From an uncultured Collinsella sp. (GTDB taxonomy: Bacteria > Actinomycetota > Coriobacteriia > Coriobacteriales > Coriobacteriaceae): a DNA stretch of 46,853 nucleotides. The notes beneath the pieces are model-generated. The model did not search any database. It was not told where the DNA came from and was given only the letters and a program-made list of their open reading frames with translations. The first letter of the stretch is position 1, and each line of letters starts with the position of its first letter. Below are positions 45,545 to 46,853 of the stretch, piece by piece. The position numbers and the translations under genes were made by a program. Where the stretch lies: positions 1-46,853 of the forward strand of contig CASFIQ010000065.1 in assembly GCA_949294785.1 (NCBI GenBank), given 5' to 3'.

Positions 45545-46853
45545 TTAGACCTCCGCGTAGACGTCCTTGAGCTTGAGGAGGTGCTGGTAACGAGCCATAG
45601 CGGCCTCCTCGTTGGCCTTGAAGAGCGCGTCGACCTGGTCCTGCGGCAGGACGCGGCTGAGCGAGGCGTAGCGGGCCTCGTTCATCAGGAAGTCCTGATA
45701 GCCGCCCTTCGGCTCCTTGGAGTCGAGGGTGAACTTCTTGCCGACCTCGGCCGCCGGGTTGCAGCGGAAGAGGTTCCAGTAGCCGCAGTCCACGGCCTTC
45801 TTCATCTCGGCCTGGCAGTTCGTCATGCCGCCCTTGATGCTGTGCATCTCGCAGGGGGCGTAGGCGATGATGAGGGACGGGCCGTGGTAGGCCTCGGCCT
45901 CGGTGATGGCCTTGATGGTCTGGGCCGGGTTCGCGCCCATGGCGATCTGGGCGACGTAGACGTAGCCGTAGGTCATGGCGAGCTCGGCCAGAGCCTTGCT
46001 CTTTATCTCCTTGCCGGCCGCGGCGAACTGCGCCACCTGGCCGATGTTGGAGGCCTTCGACGCCTGGCCGCCGGTGTTGGAGTAGACCTCGGTGTCGAAC
46101 ACGAACACGTTCACGTCCTCGCCGGAGGCCAGGACATGGTCGAGTCCGCCGTAGCCGATGTCGTAGGCCCAGCCGTCGCCGCCCATGATCCACACGGACT
46201 TCTTGTTCAGGTAATCCTTCTTGGAGAGGATCTCCTCCGCGAGAGCGCAGGCCGCGCAGTCGCAGTACTTCTTGCCGGCGGCCTTCAGCTTGGCGCCGTG
46301 GGCCGCAAACTTCTCGTCGACGCAGTTTATGAGCTCATCCACAGTGCAGATGTTCTCTTCCAGCGCGGCGATATAGGCCTTGGCGGCTTCGCCGTTGGCG
46401 TTGCCGTCGTTATAGGTGTCGAGCCACTTCTGAGCCGCTTCCTTCAGCTCTGCCGCGCACCAGTCGACGGCGATGAGCTCGCGGGTCTTGGCGGCGAGGT
46501 CGTCGCGGATCTTCTTCTGGCCGAGGTACAGGCCCAGGCCGTGCTCGGCGTTATCCTCGAACAGGCTGTTGACCCAGGCGGGACCCTTGCCTTCCTTGTT
46601 GACGGTGTAGGGGCTCGTCGCGGCCGGGCCGCCCCAGATGGACGAGCAGCCGGTGGCGTTCGAGACGATCATGTGGTCGCCGAAGAGCTGGGTGATGAGC
46701 CTGGCGTAGCTGGTCTCGGCGCAGCCGGCGCAGGAGCCGGAGAACTCGAGCATGGGCTGCTTGAACTGGCTGCCCTTCACGGTGTTGTCCTGCATGTCCT
46801 TCTTCTCGGAGACCTTCTCGGTCATGTAGGTCCAGACTTCCTGCTGAGGCATC
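45545..46853 (-). CDS. nifJ: Pyruvate:ferredoxin (flavodoxin) oxidoreductase, C-terminal part
   Basis: The C-terminal 435 residues of a single-chain pyruvate:ferredoxin oxidoreductase, which oxidises pyruvate and CoA to acetyl-CoA and CO2 with reduction of ferredoxin. The visible part has the proximal 4Fe-4S cysteines (SGSCAGCAETSYARL, NATGCSSIWGG) and the TPP-binding region from MGGDGWAYDIGYGGLDHV to VFDTEVYSNTGGQASK. The last ligand cysteine is probably that in APCEMHSIKGG. The N-terminal and ferredoxin domains lie beyond the right edge. It could oxidise pyruvate from YgeX and supply reduced ferredoxin. The gene ends in element E4. Confidence 0.95.
   Translation of the reverse strand, partial: MPQQEVWTYMTEKVSEKKDMQDNTVKGSQFKQPMLEFSGSCAGCAETSYARLITQLFGDHMIVSNATGCSSIWGGPAATSPYTVNKEGKGPAWVNSLFEDNAEHGLGLYLGQKKIRDDLAAKTRELIAVDWCAAELKEAAQKWLDTYNDGNANGEAAKAYIAALEENICTVDELINCVDEKFAAHGAKLKAAGKKYCDCAACALAEEILSKKDYLNKKSVWIMGGDGWAYDIGYGGLDHVLASGEDVNVFVFDTEVYSNTGGQASKASNIGQVAQFAAAGKEIKSKALAELAMTYGYVYVAQIAMGANPAQTIKAITEAEAYHGPSLIIAYAPCEMHSIKGGMTNCQAEMKKAVDCGYWNLFRCNPAAEVGKKFTLDSKEPKGGYQDFLMNEARYASLSRVLPQDQVDALFKANEEAAMARYQHLLKLKDVYAEV

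Noticed and set aside
1-46853. CRISPR arrays, insertion sequences or prophage genes
   Set aside because: No regularly spaced direct repeats of CRISPR length, transposase, integrase or phage structural genes are visible on either strand.

Overview
The window is a compact, GC-rich bacterial chromosome segment. It has short gene-to-gene distances, strong AGGAG-type ribosome binding sites and almost no foreign DNA. A mannose-family PTS amino-sugar operon, a pyruvate:ferredoxin oxidoreductase gene, a Coriobacteria-style MFS/QueT complement and an anaerobic purine-degradation gene set together point to an anaerobic gut Coriobacteriia, most likely Collinsella or a close relative. This assignment rests on gene content, not on a marker gene. 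Layout, left to right: 1-3060 holds the start of an unidentified minus-strand gene, a threonine aldolase-like gene and pyruvate kinase. 3092-3957 holds a Phd/YefM-RelE type toxin-antitoxin pair bracketed by two copies of a long palindromic element. 3983-12642 (minus strand) is an N-acetylgalactosamine/galactosamine utilisation locus: PTS EIIA, a YajC-like protein, EIIB, EIIC and EIID, then a GntR/HutC regulator, AgaS-type deaminase/isomerase, NagA-type deacetylase, a LacC/PfkB-type kinase and a class II (tagatose/fructose) bisphosphate aldolase. This is a complete route from imported phosphosugar to triose phosphates. 12643-13345 is a 700-base non-coding region with several inverted and direct repeats, followed by a tRNA-Thr(CGU) gene with its own promoter and terminator. 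13521-20546 holds a YfcE-like phosphoesterase, a LytS/LytR-type two-component system co-transcribed with a glycosyltransferase, a QueT-like transporter, a UMF1-type MFS protein and a zinc-dependent phospholipase C-like protein. 20737-24628 encodes a DUF2877 protein (AllH-like) and a natural fusion of FdrA (AllF) with DUF1116/YlbE (AllG); the E. coli homologues form oxamate carbamoyltransferase. 24871-31458 (plus strand) holds an MFS transporter with an alpha/beta hydrolase, a dicarboxylate/amino-acid:cation symporter, a small HTH regulator whose start lies in the preceding terminator, a membrane-anchored C39-like peptidase and a lipoprotein. 31494-45189 is the most striking part: a purine/urate degradation island. 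It has two minus-strand operons (ygeX-ygeY-ygeW-carbamate kinase-hydantoinase, and NCS2 purine permease-ssnA-ygfK), each divergently paired with a PAS/HTH (YheO/DauR-like) regulator gene, plus a RidA imine deaminase. The YgfK protein lacks the internal FAD/NAD module of the E. coli protein. 45545-46853 is the C-terminal part of pyruvate:ferredoxin oxidoreductase, which runs off the window. How the parts fit: the purine permease imports urate or xanthine; YgfK and SsnA act on the ring; HyuA, YgeY and YgeW open and strip ureido groups; YgeX splits 2,3-diaminopropionate to pyruvate and ammonia through a reactive enamine that RidA can clear; carbamate kinase harvests ATP from carbamoyl phosphate; pyruvate can pass to pyruvate:ferredoxin oxidoreductase. 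The reactions of individual steps are partly inference. Regulatory signals add to this: a CAAAC-N5-GTTTG palindrome family around the ygeX/regulator promoters, 21-bp-spaced GAACGGT direct repeats upstream of the PTS, ygeX and permease genes, and four copies of a conserved-core hairpin element near gene ends.
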